From positions 1 to 58,676 of the forward strand of contig NZ_QPII01000023.1 in the NCBI RefSeq assembly GCF_003336675.1: a DNA stretch of 58,676 nucleotides, written 5' to 3'. This stretch comes from Billgrantia montanilacus. GTDB lineage: Bacteria; Pseudomonadota; Gammaproteobacteria; Pseudomonadales; Halomonadaceae. Positions within the stretch are counted from its first letter, which is position 1. Each line of letters begins with the position of its first letter. The notes below the pieces were generated by a model. It ran no database searches. It was not told where the DNA came from and saw only the letters and a program-made list of their open reading frames with translations. Shown piece after piece: positions 45,613-54,280 of the stretch. A program made the position numbers and the translations under genes.

Positions 45613-46617
45613 ATGGATCAAAGCAGAGAGCCAATGCTCGTTGTTATTGGCGCATCCGCTGGAGGCATGGCGGCGTTAAAAGCCTTGGTAGCGCAACTTC
45701 CGAAAGACTTTCCGGCGCCCATTTTTGTTGTCAATCATATGGGGGCGCATACCACCGGCGAGGCGCTTGTCAGGGTCTTGGATCAAAGCGGCAGTCTTGC
45801 CTGCATGCATGGGCATGATCAACAGGCGTTTGAAAGCGGCCATATCTATGTGGCGCCATCCGATCAGCATATGTTGGTGGCTGACGGAAAGATCCTGGTT
45901 ACCAAAGGCGCCAGGGAAAACCGATCACGCCCTGCTATTGACCCCTTGTTTCGCTCCGCAGCGGTCGCCTACGGCAACCGGGTTATTGGCATCATCCTTA
46001 CCGGATACCTGGATGATGGCACCAGCGGCATGATGGCAATCAAGCGATGCGGGGGCGTCTGCATAGCGCAAGACCCTGACGATGCGTCTTACCCTGACAT
46101 GCCGCAATCGGTGATAGCGAATGTTGGCGTGGATTATTGCTTGCCGGTCGCCAAGATGGGGGCATTGCTGTCCGAGCTTGTACAACGCGAACTACCCAAG
46201 AGCGAGTCAGCGCCCGAAGACATCGTCATCGAAGCAAAGATCGCACGGCGGGTTTTAAGCGATTTACCGTCCGTTGAGGCACTCGGTGATCAGGTGCCAT
46301 TCAATTGTCCGGACTGTGGTGGCGTGTTATGGCAGATGCAGGAAGGAAACCTGCTCAGATACCGCTGCCATACGGGCCATGCGTTTACCTCCTCGGCGCT
46401 GCTGGCTCAGCAAACGGTAAAAGTGGAAGAGACACTCTGGGTCGCACTGCGAATGTTTGAAGAACGCCAGAACCTACTGGTAACCATGAGCAAAAATGAA
46501 AGCAAAAAAACGACCTCGTCAGTCCACCAGCGGGCCAAAGATTCTCAAATCCACATCGACCGCATTCGGGCCATGTTGAAGGCCACCGACAAGGATTCTT
46601 CGAGTTCAGTCGAGTAG
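45613..46617 (+). CDS. Lone CheB-type methylesterase domain with C-terminal zinc ribbon
   Basis: 334 residues, no receiver domain. The catalytic Ser is S15 in VIGASAGGM, the His is H42 in VVNHMGAH, and the Asp pair is in ILTGYLDDGTSGM (134/135). A C-terminal zinc ribbon has CPDCGG and CHTGH, followed by a helical tail. CheB normally demethylates chemoreceptors under phosphorylation control; without the receiver domain it would be unregulated or act in another pathway. The GC content is visibly lower than its neighbours. The ATG at 45613 has GGAGGTGGCG upstream. No CheR, CheA or chemoreceptor is in the window. Confidence 0.82.
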   Translation: MDQSREPMLVVIGASAGGMAALKALVAQLPKDFPAPIFVVNHMGAHTTGEALVRVLDQSGSLACMHGHDQQAFESGHIYVAPSDQHMLVADGKILVTKGARENRSRPAIDPLFRSAAVAYGNRVIGIILTGYLDDGTSGMMAIKRCGGVCIAQDPDDASYPDMPQSVIANVGVDYCLPVAKMGALLSELVQRELPKSESAPEDIVIEAKIARRVLSDLPSVEALGDQVPFNCPDCGGVLWQMQEGNLLRYRCHTGHAFTSSALLAQQTVKVEETLWVALRMFEERQNLLVTMSKNESKKTTSSVHQRAKDSQIHIDRIRAMLKATDKDSSSSVE

Positions 46618-46728
46618 CCCAACTGGCAATCGAGGTTTTGTTCCTGGATTGCATGAACTGGGCTGCGGATCTATTGGATTGCCAAATCCGCCGCCCAGTA
46701 AAACATCAGTTGGTCAGTCGATGCGCCA

Positions 46729-46932
46729 TCACCCGGGCCCTCGCTTGCGCGCGGCCACGGTCTTTCCAGCGATGCCCCAGTTCTCCTCGCTGACCTCGTC
46801 GATCACCACGACGGTGGTCTGCGGATTCTTGCCAAGGACTTCCACCAGCAGCGTAGTCGCGCCCTCGATAAGGGCGGCCTTCTGCTCTGCTGAGACCGGC
46901 CCGCGTATTATGCGTATATTGATGTCAGGTGT
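46729..46932 (-). pseudogene. 4-Oxalocrotonate tautomerase-like gene lacking a start codon
   Basis: The minus-strand frame begins T-PDINIRIIRGPVSAEQKAAL, a full tautomerase of about 67 residues ending KRGPG before the stop. The expected start ATG-CCT reads ACA-CCT: after AGGAG and ACGAC the sequence goes A-CCT where relatives have ATGCCT, a 2-base deletion. It is read as a broken gene or a sequencing error. It follows an NTF2-like remnant by 19 bp. Confidence 0.6.
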
Positions 46933-46951
46933 CGTCTCCTGCAGTTTGTCG

Positions 46952-47210
46952 TTATGGATTCATGCCAGCAATGGCGTTCTGGTAGTCGCGCAACAGTTCC
47001 GGCGACTCGATGGAGCCATGATGGTGCAGCTGTCGCCATCCCTGCGCAGTTCGCACATAGGTTCTGGAGGTGCGGATCGCCAAAGCCAGCTCGGCGCCGC
47101 CGCCGAGCGAGAAAGTGCCGCGCTCGCGCTCGCGCCCCGCCGCGACAAACATCCCATCGGCCTGATGGATCGAGTAATCATGTTCTTCACTGCGACGAAA
47201 ATGGGGATTG
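46952..47210 (-). pseudogene. 5'-truncated NTF2-like (SnoaL/DUF4440-type) gene
   Basis: The minus-strand frame reads HDYSIHQADGMFVAAGRERE and ends RTYVRTAQGWRQLHHHGSI, then LLRDYQNAIAGMNP and a stop. These are the last strands of NTF2-like small proteins. The domain is normally about 130 residues; only about 83 remain before an upstream stop, and there is no sensible start. It is probably an operon partner of the tautomerase remnant. Confidence 0.45.
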
Positions 47211-47243
47211 CCGACCTACCAAGCGTTCGCTAGGGTAGGTCGG
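47211..47243. repeat. Perfect inverted repeat in the accessory stretch
   Basis: CCGACCTACC at 47211-47220 and GGTAGGTCGG at 47234-47243 are an exact 10-bp inverted repeat around AAGCGTTCGCTAG. It sits between the truncated NTF2-like gene and the enoyl-CoA hydratase start. The remaining bases from 46618 to 46728 hold no gene. Confidence 0.6.
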
Positions 47244-47287
47244 TATCCCTTCAACAAGAATGCGTTTGCATTGATCAGGAGCCCCAC

Positions 47288-48061
47288 ATGAGCGAGAAGC
47301 TGATTGAGATTGACGATCGCGATGGCATCGTACGCCTGACCATCACCCGCCCCAAGGCATTGAACGCGCTGAACAGTGCAGTGCTCGCTGAACTGGAAGC
47401 GGTTCTGACGGATTTGGAAAAGCGCGACGACCTACGCGCCGTGCTGATTACCGGCTCCGGCGAGAAGTCCTTCGTCGCCGGCGCCGATATCACCGAAATG
47501 CGTGAGAAGACGCCGGAGGAGGCGCGGGCCTTCGCCAGCCAGGCATTGCGCACTATCAAGCGACTGGAAACGCTCCCGGTGCCGGTGGTCGCCCTGGTGA
47601 ACGGCTTTTGTCTTGGCGGCGGCTGCGAACTGGCGCTGGCCTGCGACTGGGCAGTAGCCAGCGATAATGCCGTCTTCGGACAGCCCGAGGTGCTGCTGGG
47701 AGTCATTCCCGGCTTCGGCGGCACTCAGCGCCTGCCGCGCCGGGTCGGTCCGGCCATGGCGCTGGATTTGGTCACCACCGGCCGCAAGATCGATGCCCAG
47801 GAGGCGCTTCGTATCGGCCTGGTCAACCGCGTCATGCCCCAGGCCGAGCTTGAAGCCTATGCCGATGAACTGACCAAGCAGCTGTCCGGCAACGGCCCGC
47901 TGGCAGTGCGCGGTGCCAAGCTGGCGGTTCACGACGGCATGGAGCAAGATCTGGACAGCGCCCTGGCGCTGGAAACGGCCCTGTTCGCGTTCTGTTTCGC
48001 CAGTGATGAGCAGAGCGAAGGTATGAGCGCCTTCGTCGAGAAGCGCAAGCCAAACTTCTGA
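47288..48061 (+). CDS. Enoyl-CoA hydratase (crotonase family)
   Basis: 257 residues. The oxyanion-hole Gly-Asp segment is FVAGADITEM, the second conserved motif is FCLGGGCELALACDWAV, and EVLLGVIPGFGGTQRLPR has the two catalytic Glu positions expected for a hydratase. It probably hydrates trans-2-enoyl-CoA in beta-oxidation; a DmdD-like role is the alternative given the cluster. The ATG follows AGGAG. It lies downstream of about 2.2 kb of accessory DNA that separates it from hbd. A strong terminator follows. Confidence 0.88.
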   Translation: MSEKLIEIDDRDGIVRLTITRPKALNALNSAVLAELEAVLTDLEKRDDLRAVLITGSGEKSFVAGADITEMREKTPEEARAFASQALRTIKRLETLPVPVVALVNGFCLGGGCELALACDWAVASDNAVFGQPEVLLGVIPGFGGTQRLPRRVGPAMALDLVTTGRKIDAQEALRIGLVNRVMPQAELEAYADELTKQLSGNGPLAVRGAKLAVHDGMEQDLDSALALETALFAFCFASDEQSEGMSAFVEKRKPNF

Positions 48062-48080
48062 GCCTCTGCGGAACGCGAAA

Positions 48081-48117
48081 AGGCGGTAGTGGCTGTTTGC
48101 CACTGCTGCCTTTTTTT
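48081..48117 (+). terminator. Intrinsic terminator of the enoyl-CoA hydratase gene
   Basis: AGGCGGTAGTGGC (48081-48093) and GCCACTGCTGCCT (48099-48111) form a long stem with one mismatch, followed by seven T residues. Confidence 0.85.
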
Positions 48118-48141
48118 ATCCCCTGCTGCGCAGACGATTAT

Positions 48142-49023
48142 TCAGGCCACTTTCCTGTGGCCCAGCCGGATCATCCGCGTGGCGATGGCGGTACCCACCA
48201 AAGTGATTGCCATGCCGACCAGTATCTGCAGGCTGAGTCGCTCGCCCAGCAGCAGATAGCCCCACAACAGCGCGCTGATGGGCACCAGGAAGGTGACCGT
48301 CGAGGTGGCGGTGGCGCCGGCGCTGGCGATCAGCCCGAAATAGAGCAGGAATGCCACGGTGGTGCTGAACACCGCAAGGCTCAGGCCGTTGGCCCAGGCC
48401 AGTCCGCTGATGGGTTCGGTCGGCCACAGCAACAGGCCGGGGATGAGCAGGATCAGGGCCGACATTGCCGTGCTGCCCGCCGCCAGGACGCGAACTGGAA
48501 GATGCGAGAGATAGGTCTTGGAATAATTGCTGGCCACTCCATAGCAGAAGGTGGCCCCCAGCGCCGACAGAATGAACCAGCCGTCTCCACCCAGCGCGAA
48601 GTCCAGGCGATTGGCCGAGAGCACATAGACCCCGACGAAGGCGAGGGCAAGTCCCAGGTACTGCTGGCGCTGCACCGGCGTAGTAAAGAACAGGGCTCCC
48701 AGCAGCGCGGTGAAGATCGGGGTGGTCGCGTTGATCAGTGAGGTGAAGCCAGCCTCCAGGCGCACCGTGGCCAGTGCCAGCAGGACAAAGGGCAGCACGT
48801 GATTGACCAGGCCCAGCAGCAGCAGCCCGCCCTTGTTTTCCCAGACCAGCTTCAGGTAGCGCAGGCTGAGCAGCAGTGGGATCAGCAGCAGTGCGCCCAC
48901 GCCCATCCGCACCAGGATCAGCGGCACGGGGCCGAACTCGGGCACCGCTACCCGCATGAATATAAACGACATGCCCCATAGCGACGAGAGCAGGATCAGG
49001 CGCAGAGAATCGGCCGGTGTCAT
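48142..49023 (-). CDS. EamA/DMT family transporter
   Basis: 293 residues with ten TM helices in two EamA repeats. The first repeat has SLWGMSFIFMRVAVPEFGPVPLILVR, and the second ends STVTFLVPISALLWGYLLLGERLSL. It is a cytoplasmic-membrane permease of unknown substrate. The ATG has AAGGACG upstream. It converges with the hydratase gene. Confidence 0.85.
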   Translation of the reverse strand: MTPADSLRLILLSSLWGMSFIFMRVAVPEFGPVPLILVRMGVGALLLIPLLLSLRYLKLVWENKGGLLLLGLVNHVLPFVLLALATVRLEAGFTSLINATTPIFTALLGALFFTTPVQRQQYLGLALAFVGVYVLSANRLDFALGGDGWFILSALGATFCYGVASNYSKTYLSHLPVRVLAAGSTAMSALILLIPGLLLWPTEPISGLAWANGLSLAVFSTTVAFLLYFGLIASAGATATSTVTFLVPISALLWGYLLLGERLSLQILVGMAITLVGTAIATRMIRLGHRKVA

Positions 49024-49138
49024 GCGGCGTCCTTGTACAGGCGATGGCAGAAGGAGGAGCGTAATCTATGCTGCCAGACTATGGAAAGCCCTCGATCCAT
49101 CAATAATCATGATCTTAGCTATCAATGATATGCATACG

Positions 49139-49519
49139 TCAAGCGGCCGTGCCGACGACGATCCAGCCCTCTTCGTCGACGCTCACCGGCACCGGGTCGA
49201 GCTTACAGCCAACGCCAAATCCACCGATACCCTCACCGGTACGGCTAGAAAAGCTGGCATCATGGTTGGTGCAGCGCAGTGTTTCGCCATCTCGGCTGAT
49301 AATTCGCGAGCCGCGTTGGTCCAGGGGCAGGTACTGATGCGGGCAGGCGTTGACGTAGCCGAGCAGTGTATCGTCCAGGCGGACCAGCAGCAGGGGAAAG
49401 CTCCCCTTTTCGCATTTCAGCGTCAGGCTATGAGTGCTGCCGACATTGACTTCGTCGAGCCTGGCGAGGCGCGTGCCAAGTGCGGGTGCGCTACGATACT
49501 GTTGCCAGGCCTGAGTCAT
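49139..49519 (-). CDS. Standalone Rieske [2Fe-2S] protein
   Basis: 126 residues. The two Rieske ligand pairs are C59-P-H61 (in NACPHQYLPLD) and C83-T-N-H86 (in LRCTNHDASF). The protein has no oxygenase domain. It could serve as a ferredoxin-like subunit of an oxygenase or a redox regulator. It diverges from the MOSC gene. Confidence 0.82.
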   Translation of the reverse strand: MTQAWQQYRSAPALGTRLARLDEVNVGSTHSLTLKCEKGSFPLLLVRLDDTLLGYVNACPHQYLPLDQRGSRIISRDGETLRCTNHDASFSSRTGEGIGGFGVGCKLDPVPVSVDEEGWIVVGTAA

Positions 49520-49678
49520 GCCGATTGTCCTCGTAATGTAGGCGAGCTCACATTGTCGCCAATGCCGGCCCGCTTGTCAGTGTCTGCCACGCAAGGCGGG
49601 CAAGGTTAATCCTCGAGATCGCTCAGGCTGCTCAGCCCCGAAAGCGAGTCATTAAATGTAAAGCAGAGGAAGCACACG

Positions 49679-50512
49679 ATGAGAGTCACGGAGCTCAACG
49701 TCTACCCGGTCAAGTCGCTGAGAGGCATTTCCCTGGAGCGCGCGGTACTTGGCGAACGAGGTATCGCCCATGACCGAAACTGGATGGTGGTGGACGATGT
49801 GGGGCGTTTCGTGACCCAGCGTCAGATCCCGGCTATGGCCCGGGTCGCGGTCCATCTGGAATGCGACCGGCTGCTGCTGGAGCATCCCGAGGCGGCGCCG
49901 CTGGTCATCGAGCTGGCGCGCAGCGACCAGCCGTCACTGACCGCCTATGTCTGGGAAGATGCCTGCCGGGCACTGGACGAAGGCCCCGAGGCGTCGGAAT
50001 GGTTGAAAAACGTGCTGGGCGACTGGAAAGGCAGTGGACTGCGCTTGGTGCGCTTTGCTCCCGATGAGCGTCGTGCCGTCGAGCCCTTCCACCAGCAGGG
50101 AGAGAACGCCCACACTGCCTTCGCCGATGGCTATCCCTTCCTGATAGCCTCGAAGGCGTCACTGGCGGCGCTCAATCAAGCGCTTCAGGGCAAGGGGCTG
50201 GCGCCTCTGCCGATGAACCGCTTTCGCCCCAATATCGTGGTGGAGGGAGCCGCCCCCTTTGCCGAGGATGGGTGGAGTGAACTTGGCTCTCCCGAGGGCT
50301 ACCGGTTCGGCATTCGCAAGCCCTGCCAGCGTTGCAAGATCACCACGGTGGATCAGTCGACCGGAAGCATCGCTGTTCCCGGTGAGCCACTCAAGACCCT
50401 GATGGAGTTGAAGACCCAGCCGTTTCGCCCCGGGGCCTACTTTGGCCAGAATGCCACCCTGCTGGCCGGAGCTGAACAAGCCATTGCCGTTGGGGATGTA
50501 CTCTGCGTATGA
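49679..50512 (+). CDS. MOSC domain protein (YcbX-like)
   Basis: 277 residues with an N-terminal MOSC beta-barrel domain (VTELNVYPVKSLRGISLERA) and the MOSC domain with its conserved Cys (RKPCQRCKITTVDQSTG). MOSC proteins are predicted sulfur-carrier or molybdenum-cofactor-related enzymes; YcbX acts in detoxification of N-hydroxylated compounds. No ferredoxin fusion is seen. AGAGGAAG precedes the ATG. Confidence 0.82.
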   Translation: MRVTELNVYPVKSLRGISLERAVLGERGIAHDRNWMVVDDVGRFVTQRQIPAMARVAVHLECDRLLLEHPEAAPLVIELARSDQPSLTAYVWEDACRALDEGPEASEWLKNVLGDWKGSGLRLVRFAPDERRAVEPFHQQGENAHTAFADGYPFLIASKASLAALNQALQGKGLAPLPMNRFRPNIVVEGAAPFAEDGWSELGSPEGYRFGIRKPCQRCKITTVDQSTGSIAVPGEPLKTLMELKTQPFRPGAYFGQNATLLAGAEQAIAVGDVLCV

Positions 50513-50627
50513 GAACTCACCCACGTAGCGGAGTGTTACTTATTGTTTGAGTTCTATCTCCACCCCTTTAACTTCTTCCATTCTGAACTAACGTAATAAC
50601 CAGACGAGCATTGGTTCAGGAGGAAGC

Positions 50628-51530
50628 ATGCAGACATTTACTGAATCCAAGGGTACGCCAAGCGTGGCAGGGTTTTTTGATCCCCGTACCTCCAGCGTTC
50701 AGTACGTGGTGTCCGATATGGCCACGCGCCGGTGCGCAATCATCGACCCCGTGCACGACTTCGAGGAGAAGTCGGGAGCGACCGCTACCCATAATGCCGA
50801 TGCGCTTCTGCGCTATGTGGAGCAGCATGAGCTCGAGGTGGAATGGATTCTTGATACCCATCCGCACGCCGACCATCTTTCGGCCGCCCAGTACCTGAAA
50901 GCCAGAACCGGCGCACCCACTGCCATCGGGATCTATGTCCAAAAGGTCCAGGAGCTCTGGAGCGAGCTCTACCATTGGCCCGATTTCCCTGCTGATGGGA
51001 GTCAGTGGGACCGGTTGTTCGCTGAAGGCGACACCTTCCGTGTTGGTGATCTGGAAGGGCGTGTGCTGTTCTCACCTGGCCACACCATGGCGTCGATCAC
51101 CTACTGGATCGGCGATGCCGCTTTCGTACACGATACGCTATTCCAGCCCGACTCGGGCACGGCCAGGGCCGATTTTCCGGGTGGGAACGCACGTAAGCTC
51201 TGGCAGTCGATCCAGGAAATCCTCACCTTGCCGGACGACACGCGCCTGTTTACTGGACATGACTACATGCCGGACGGACGTGAGCCTGAGTGGGAGAGTA
51301 CGGTGCGAGAGCAAAAAGCAACCAATAAGCATGTGGCAGAGGGGCAGACGGAAGAGGCATTTATTACGTTGCGCAACGAACGCGATGCCCAATTGCCCAT
51401 GCCTAAGCTGATCCTGCAGTCTCTGCAGGTCAACATCATGGGTGGCCGCCTCCCGGAGCCTGAAGACAACGGCCGACGCTACCTCAAGATCCCGTTGGAT
51501 GCCCTACCGGGTGCGGTTTGGGATGACTAA
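50628..51530 (+). CDS. Metallo-beta-lactamase-fold hydrolase (persulfide dioxygenase / Blh-like)
   Basis: 300 residues. The metal-binding motif THPHADHL has H78, H80, D82, H83; further ligands are in SPGHTM, FVHDTLF and TGHDY. The overall layout resembles glyoxalase II and persulfide dioxygenase, the Blh/ETHE1-type enzymes that oxidise sulfane sulfur to sulfite. The strong AGGAGG precedes the ATG. It is followed by a DUF442 gene, a common partner in sulfide-detoxification clusters. It may also be a lactonase; the neighbour tips the balance. Confidence 0.8.
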   Translation: MQTFTESKGTPSVAGFFDPRTSSVQYVVSDMATRRCAIIDPVHDFEEKSGATATHNADALLRYVEQHELEVEWILDTHPHADHLSAAQYLKARTGAPTAIGIYVQKVQELWSELYHWPDFPADGSQWDRLFAEGDTFRVGDLEGRVLFSPGHTMASITYWIGDAAFVHDTLFQPDSGTARADFPGGNARKLWQSIQEILTLPDDTRLFTGHDYMPDGREPEWESTVREQKATNKHVAEGQTEEAFITLRNERDAQLPMPKLILQSLQVNIMGGRLPEPEDNGRRYLKIPLDALPGAVWDD

Positions 51531-51562
51531 TCGTTCGCTACTCTGGGAAAGGAGATGTGATC

Positions 51563-51985
51563 ATGGACGTCAAGTTACTGGATGATCGTCTCAGTGTCAT
51601 GGCTCAGCCAACCGAAAAGGAGTTGGAGTTGTTAGCTGAGCGTGGCTACAGGACTGTCATTTCAAATCGGCCACGAGGCGAAGACGAGGCCCAGCCGGAC
51701 CCGGAACATCTGCGGGCCAAAGTGGAAGCGCTGGGCATGAGTTGGAAAGAGGTTCCTGTGAAGCCAGGAGAATATGCGCAGCAGGACATTCATGCCTTTA
51801 GCCGTGCCTTGGAGGATGGACCGCCCCCTATTGTAGGCTTCTGTCGTACAGGCATGCGGGTGGCCCATTTATGGGCTCTGGCCAAGGCGCCCCATTGCCC
51901 GCTAGTTGAGTTGCAGGCATCTGCCGAGGCGGCAGGCTACGATCTGACTCCCATACGCGAAGAACTGGTTCGCAGGGAGGGGTGA
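51563..51985 (+). CDS. DUF442 / beta-lactamase-hydrolase-like phosphatase-fold protein
   Basis: 140 residues with a dual-specificity phosphatase/rhodanese-like loop: C94 in GFCRTGMR. It belongs to the TIGR01244/DUF442 type that is often fused to or placed beside a persulfide dioxygenase. A sulfurtransferase role is likely but unproven. The ATG at 51563 has GGAG eight bases upstream; a GTG two codons earlier is possible. It lies 32 bp after the MBL gene. Confidence 0.8.
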   Translation: MDVKLLDDRLSVMAQPTEKELELLAERGYRTVISNRPRGEDEAQPDPEHLRAKVEALGMSWKEVPVKPGEYAQQDIHAFSRALEDGPPPIVGFCRTGMRVAHLWALAKAPHCPLVELQASAEAAGYDLTPIREELVRREG

Positions 51986-52057
51986 CGAACATCGTCGAAG
52001 CTGCATTCAAGGACGCCCCGGCAGGCGCTGGCCAGGGCCAGCATCAAGGACATAAGC

Positions 52058-52507
52058 ATGAAAATGTACCTTAAATTTGCCGCCATGATACTTACATCCA
52101 CTGTGATCATGTACGGCCTCATGTATCTGAATACCTTTCGTCTCGACCACCTCACCTTCAGTGAGACGAGAGCATACATGGCGCTCATCATGGGTTCGTG
52201 CATGGCGATCATCATGCTGACCTACATGATCGGTATGTACCCTAACCGCAAGCTCAACGCTGGCATCTATCTGGGCAGCGCACTGGTATTTGGCCTTTCG
52301 CTCTGGTTGGTTAGAAGCCAGGCCACTGTCGATGACGTCTCCTACATGAGCGCGATGATCCCCCATCATTCGATTGCCATCCTGACGAGTGAGCGCGCTA
52401 ACATCTCCGATCCGCGAGTCAGAGAGCTGGCAGATGAGATTATCAAGGCGCAACGTGAGGAGATTGCAGACATGAAGCGGCTCATCACTGATCTACAAGA
52501 CCAGTAA
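52058..52507 (+). CDS. DUF305-type membrane protein
   Basis: 149 residues with three TM helices (about residues 5-24, 40-62 and 69-86) and a C-terminal DUF305-like segment containing MSAMIPHHSIAILTSERANI. DUF305 proteins are found in metal and sulfur contexts; function unknown. AAGGA precedes the ATG. It is the third gene in a run with the MBL and DUF442 genes. Confidence 0.75.
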   Translation: MKMYLKFAAMILTSTVIMYGLMYLNTFRLDHLTFSETRAYMALIMGSCMAIIMLTYMIGMYPNRKLNAGIYLGSALVFGLSLWLVRSQATVDDVSYMSAMIPHHSIAILTSERANISDPRVRELADEIIKAQREEIADMKRLITDLQDQ

Positions 52508-52739
52508 AACAAACCCAAAGAGGCTGGACTGACCCCCAATAGGTGGGCAAAAGCAAGGGAGCTTACGACTGCTATGCAGGCTGTGCTGTATTGTAGTTGG
52601 TTCATGAATAGTTGCCTGTCAGTACGATGTGTTCCTTTTTGTGTGATATGGCTTACGTGATGGTACCGAGACCGGTCGGGAGTCAACGGCGGTTCCATAG
52701 GCTATGATGAGTCCCCATTTCACATCTGCTGGAGTCCCA

Positions 52740-53180
52740 ATGAGCTTTTATGTCTATCTTTCCGGTGAAATCCACACCGATTGGCGTGACGAGATTCAGC
52801 GAGGCGCCGAGGCGGCTGGCCTGGATATCGTCTTCACCTCGGCGGTGACCGACCACGCGGCCAGCGATGCCGCCGGCGACCACCTCGGAGAGGAGAGCAA
52901 CCCGTTCTGGCGTGACCACAAGTCGTCCAAGGTCAACGCCATCCGCACCAAGACGCTGATCGAACAGAGCGACCTGGTGGTGGTTCGCTTCGGCGACAAG
53001 TACAAGCAGTGGAACGCCGCCTTCGATGCCGGCTACTGCGCGGCACTGGGCAAGCCGTATGTCACCCTGCATGGCGAGGAAATCATCCATCCGCTCAAGG
53101 AAGTCGACGCCTCGGCCATGGCCTGGGCGACCACGACCGATCAGGTGGTCGAGATCCTGCGCTACGTCACCAAGGCCTGA
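52740..53180 (+). CDS. YtoQ family protein
   Basis: 146 residues, starting MSFYVYLSGEIHTDWRDEI, with FTSAVTDHAASD, LVVVRFGDKYKQWNAAFDAG and GKPYVTLHGEEIIHPLKEVDASA, the YtoQ pattern. It resembles the nucleoside 2-deoxyribosyltransferase-like fold. The function is unknown. The ATG at 52740 has GGAG five bases upstream, preferred over an upstream in-frame ATG. Confidence 0.78.
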   Translation: MSFYVYLSGEIHTDWRDEIQRGAEAAGLDIVFTSAVTDHAASDAAGDHLGEESNPFWRDHKSSKVNAIRTKTLIEQSDLVVVRFGDKYKQWNAAFDAGYCAALGKPYVTLHGEEIIHPLKEVDASAMAWATTTDQVVEILRYVTKA

Positions 53181-53215
53181 TTGCTGGTCCACCCTGTCCC
53201 AGGCGCGAGCGGGCC

Positions 53216-54187
53216 ATGCCACTGCGTGAGCAAATCGAAAAGTACCAGGTTCTCTTCTATCTGCTAGCGCTGCTTGCCGGCCTGGGGCTGGGGCTGCACC
53301 GGCCCGATGTCGCCGACGTTGTGGAAGGCCTGCTCTGGCCGCTGCTCGCCGTCCTGCTCTTCTCCACGTTTACCCAGGTTCCGTTGGTACGACTGCGCCG
53401 GGCGCTGGTTGACTCGCGCTTTCTCACGGCAGCGGTTCTGGGAAACTTCGTGGCGATCCCGCTGATCGTCTGGCTGATGGTGCAGTGGCTGCCGGCGGAT
53501 CCGGCGCTGCGGCTCGGGGTTCTGCTGGTCCTGCTGGTTCCCTGCACCGACTGGTTTCTCACCTTTACCCACCTGGGCGGCGGCGATGCCCCCAGGGCCT
53601 TGGCGTTCACCCCGCTCAGCCTGCTGTTGCAACTGTTGCTGTTGCCCCTTTATCTCTGGCTGTTTCTCGGCCATACGGCCATGGCTGGTCTCGTCCAGCG
53701 TGAGCTGCTGCTGGCCTTTGGCGGGTTGATCCTGCTGCCGTTGACAGGAGCCTGGGCGCTCGAGCACTGGTCGGCGGAACGAACAGCGCGGAAGCGCTGG
53801 GTCGCGGGGCTGGGCTGGTTGCCGATACCGCTGCTGGGCCTGGTGTTGTTCACGGTGGCGGCGGGCCAGGTGGGTCAGGTAACCGGCTCACTTGCCCTGT
53901 TGCCCCGGCTGGCCCTGCTGTTCGTTGCTTTCCTGCTGGCGGCCCTGCTGCTGGCACGGCTGTTGGCCACTGCCTTCCGGCTGCCCCCGGCCCAGGGGCG
54001 AGTACTTGCCTTCAGCTTCGGTTCACGCAACTCCTTCGTTATCCTGCCGCTGGCCCTGGCGTTGCCCGCTGGCTTCGAGGTGGCTGTCGTCGTCGTGGTC
54101 TTCCAGTCCCTGGTCGAACTGTTCGGGATGCTGGCCTTCCTTCGACTGGTGCCGACGCATCTCTTTCCGACCATAAAATCGACCTGA
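53216..54187 (+). CDS. ACR3/bile-acid:sodium-symporter family transporter
   Basis: 323 residues with about nine to ten TM helices. The conserved segments LVPCTDWFLTFTHLGGGD and AFSFGSRNSFVILPLALALP match the ACR3/BASS group, which exports arsenite or carries organic anions. The Cys of LVPCTD corresponds to the site important in ACR3. No arsR or arsC is nearby, so an arsenic role is not certain. The start at 53216 has GAGCGGG upstream; it lies 36 bp past ytoQ. Confidence 0.75.
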   Translation: MPLREQIEKYQVLFYLLALLAGLGLGLHRPDVADVVEGLLWPLLAVLLFSTFTQVPLVRLRRALVDSRFLTAAVLGNFVAIPLIVWLMVQWLPADPALRLGVLLVLLVPCTDWFLTFTHLGGGDAPRALAFTPLSLLLQLLLLPLYLWLFLGHTAMAGLVQRELLLAFGGLILLPLTGAWALEHWSAERTARKRWVAGLGWLPIPLLGLVLFTVAAGQVGQVTGSLALLPRLALLFVAFLLAALLLARLLATAFRLPPAQGRVLAFSFGSRNSFVILPLALALPAGFEVAVVVVVFQSLVELFGMLAFLRLVPTHLFPTIKST

Positions 54188-54280
54188 CTGGCAGGCAGGT
54201 TTTTTTACGGACTTTTTAGGCGTTGGCGTGATGTCATGTCGGCTTGAGAGTGATGGGCTCGGGTTTTTACTCGGATTGTC

